Part shown: one piece after another, positions 13,004-13,805 of the stretch
How the letters are laid out: each line of letters begins with the position of its first letter
Numbering within the stretch: the first letter of the stretch is position 1
Translations under genes and position numbers: made by a program
Notes under the pieces: generated by a model
The model's database searches: none
What the model was told of the DNA's origin: nothing
What the model saw: the letters and a program-made list of their open reading frames with translations, nothing else
NCBI GenBank assembly: GCA_903930665.1
Contig: CAIYZI010000052.1
Location: forward strand, 1-13,805
DNA from: an uncultured beta proteobacterium
GTDB lineage: Bacteria; Pseudomonadota; Gammaproteobacteria; Burkholderiales; Burkholderiaceae
Direction: 5' to 3'
Length of the DNA stretch: 13,805 nt

Positions 13004-13805
13004 TTAATTGAATAATTCAGATGAATATTGCTTGGCGGTGAAGGGGGCTAAATCGTCTATTCCCTCCCCTTTACCTAGTGCCAAAATAGCTGGTTTTGAC
13101 CCGTCCTGGAGAGTGTGCGCCAGAGCGCAAATGACACCCCCTTTGGCTGTTCCATCTAGCTTAGTTATGATGATTCCAGAGAGAGTCAAGGCTGCATGAA
13201 AGGCTTTTACCTGACTTAAACCATTTTGACCGGTATTCCCATCCAGAACTAGCAAAGTCTGGTGAGGTGCTCCAGGAAGCGCCTTCCCGATGACGCGTTT
13301 AACCTTCTTCAGTTCTTCCATAAGGTGATCTTGGGTGGCAAGGCGGCCAGCGGTATCAATGATCAAAATATCGCTTTTGCGAGAAATAGCTGAATGAATT
13401 GCATCGTGGGCAACTGCCGCTGCATCACCACCTTCTTGGGAGATGACATCAACTTTATTGCGTCCACCCCATTCTTGAAGCTGATTGCGGGCAGCTGCTC
13501 TAAAAGTGTCACCTGCGGCCAATAGGACCGATTTACCTTGGGATTGAAACAGCCTGCAAAGCTTGCCAATAGTCGTTGTTTTGCCAGCGCCATTTACCCC
13601 TATGACCAGCCAGACTTCTGGCTTGATGGATTCATCATGGCTGTATAGAGGGTTGGGTGATGGCTCCAATACCTTTAAGAGGGTCGATACTTCTTGAATG
13701 AGGAGTTTTTGGAGATCTTCAGGGCTTGAGGCTTTTTCAGACTTAGCCGCCTTGCGTAATTTAGCAATCAGTTGCTCGGTCGTGGGCATCCCCACATCAC
13801 TTTGA
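13004..13805 (-). CDS. ftsY: Signal recognition particle receptor FtsY, partial (N-terminus missing)
   Basis: FtsY is the membrane-associated GTPase that receives SRP-ribosome complexes and passes membrane proteins to the translocon. The frame continues past the window edge (residues QSDVGMPTTEQL, matching the DVG of the FtsY N domain), so the GTG at 13795 is not the start and the acidic A domain is outside. Counting from that GTG, the GTPase motifs are GVNGAGKTTTIGKL (66-79), DTFRAAA (96-102), DTAGR (147-151), TKLDGTAKGG (211-220) and GEGIDDLAPF (243-252). The last distinguishes FtsY/Ffh-type GTPases. The NG domain looks intact to its normal end (SSELFN). It lies upstream of rpoH on the same strand with a 93-bp gap holding the rpoH promoter and CIRCE element; no hairpin terminator lies between, so read-through into rpoH is possible. 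Confidence 0.96.
   Translation of the reverse strand, partial: QSDVGMPTTEQLIAKLRKAAKSEKASSPEDLQKLLIQEVSTLLKVLEPSPNPLYSHDESIKPEVWLVIGVNGAGKTTTIGKLCRLFQSQGKSVLLAAGDTFRAAARNQLQEWGGRNKVDVISQEGGDAAAVAHDAIHSAISRKSDILIIDTAGRLATQDHLMEELKKVKRVIGKALPGAPHQTLLVLDGNTGQNGLSQVKAFHAALTLSGIIITKLDGTAKGGVICALAHTLQDGSKPAILALGKGEGIDDLAPFTAKQYSSELFN

Noticed and set aside
1..13805. tRNA, rRNA, CRISPR arrays, insertion sequences, phage genes or attachment sites
   Set aside because: Nothing in the window shows cloverleaf-like genes, regular repeats, transposase motifs or flanking direct repeats; nearly all bases are accounted for by conserved housekeeping genes.

Overview
The window looks like a chromosomal segment from a low-GC betaproteobacterium of the order Burkholderiales. 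A small streamlined freshwater lineage such as Polynucleobacter is the best guess. Grounds: the order of the cytochrome oxidase cluster (coxB with a fused cytochrome c domain, coxA, a 42-aa small protein, ctaG, a DUF2970 protein, coxC, a twin-transmembrane DUF2909 protein on the opposite strand, SURF1, a thioredoxin-like assembly protein, ctaA, ctaB, sco) and the very tight packing, with overlapping stops, ATGA junctions and head-to-head starts 14-23 bp apart. The genus is inference from gene content and composition; no rRNA is present. I saw no mobile element, tRNA, rRNA, CRISPR array or sign of horizontal transfer, and no gene-free stretch over 300 bp.

Layout. 1-739 (+): the C-terminal three quarters of gpsA, cut by the window start. 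736-1963 (-): a comF-trmL pair converging on gpsA. 1987-2805 (+): a BioC-like methyltransferase, head to head with comF. 2806-2984: a spacer with a convincing promoter and a 5'-UTR hairpin. 2985-7587 (+): the aa3 oxidase structural operon coxB-coxA-small protein-ctaG-DUF2970-coxC, closed by a strong hairpin terminator. 7669-7881 (-): the DUF2909 protein. 7896-11945 (+): the assembly operon SURF1-thioredoxin-like protein-ctaA-ctaB-sco, with overlapping or nearly touching genes. 11972-12910 (-): rpoH. 13004-13805 (-): ftsY, cut at its 5' end by the window end.

How the genes work together. CoxB, CoxA and CoxC form the core of a heme-copper cytochrome c oxidase. CtaB and CtaA make heme O and then heme A; CtaG and the Sco protein deliver copper to CuB and CuA; SURF1 and the small membrane proteins help assembly. 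Everything needed to build the enzyme lies in 9 kb. The right end is a separate housekeeping and stress unit: the SRP receptor FtsY followed by the heat-shock sigma factor.

The most notable regulatory signal is a near-perfect CIRCE inverted repeat (8 of 9 positions in one half, 9 of 9 in the other, exact 9-bp spacer) lying over the -35 box of the rpoH promoter. It implies that the repressor HrcA controls the heat-shock sigma factor. Other points of interest are a methyltransferase that has lost its SAM-binding glycine motif, a palindromic -10 box shared by two divergent and possibly leaderless genes, an altered cysteine spacing in the thioredoxin-like assembly protein, and hairpins placed inside opposing genes where convergent genes leave no room for terminators. 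No wholly new multi-gene system is evident.
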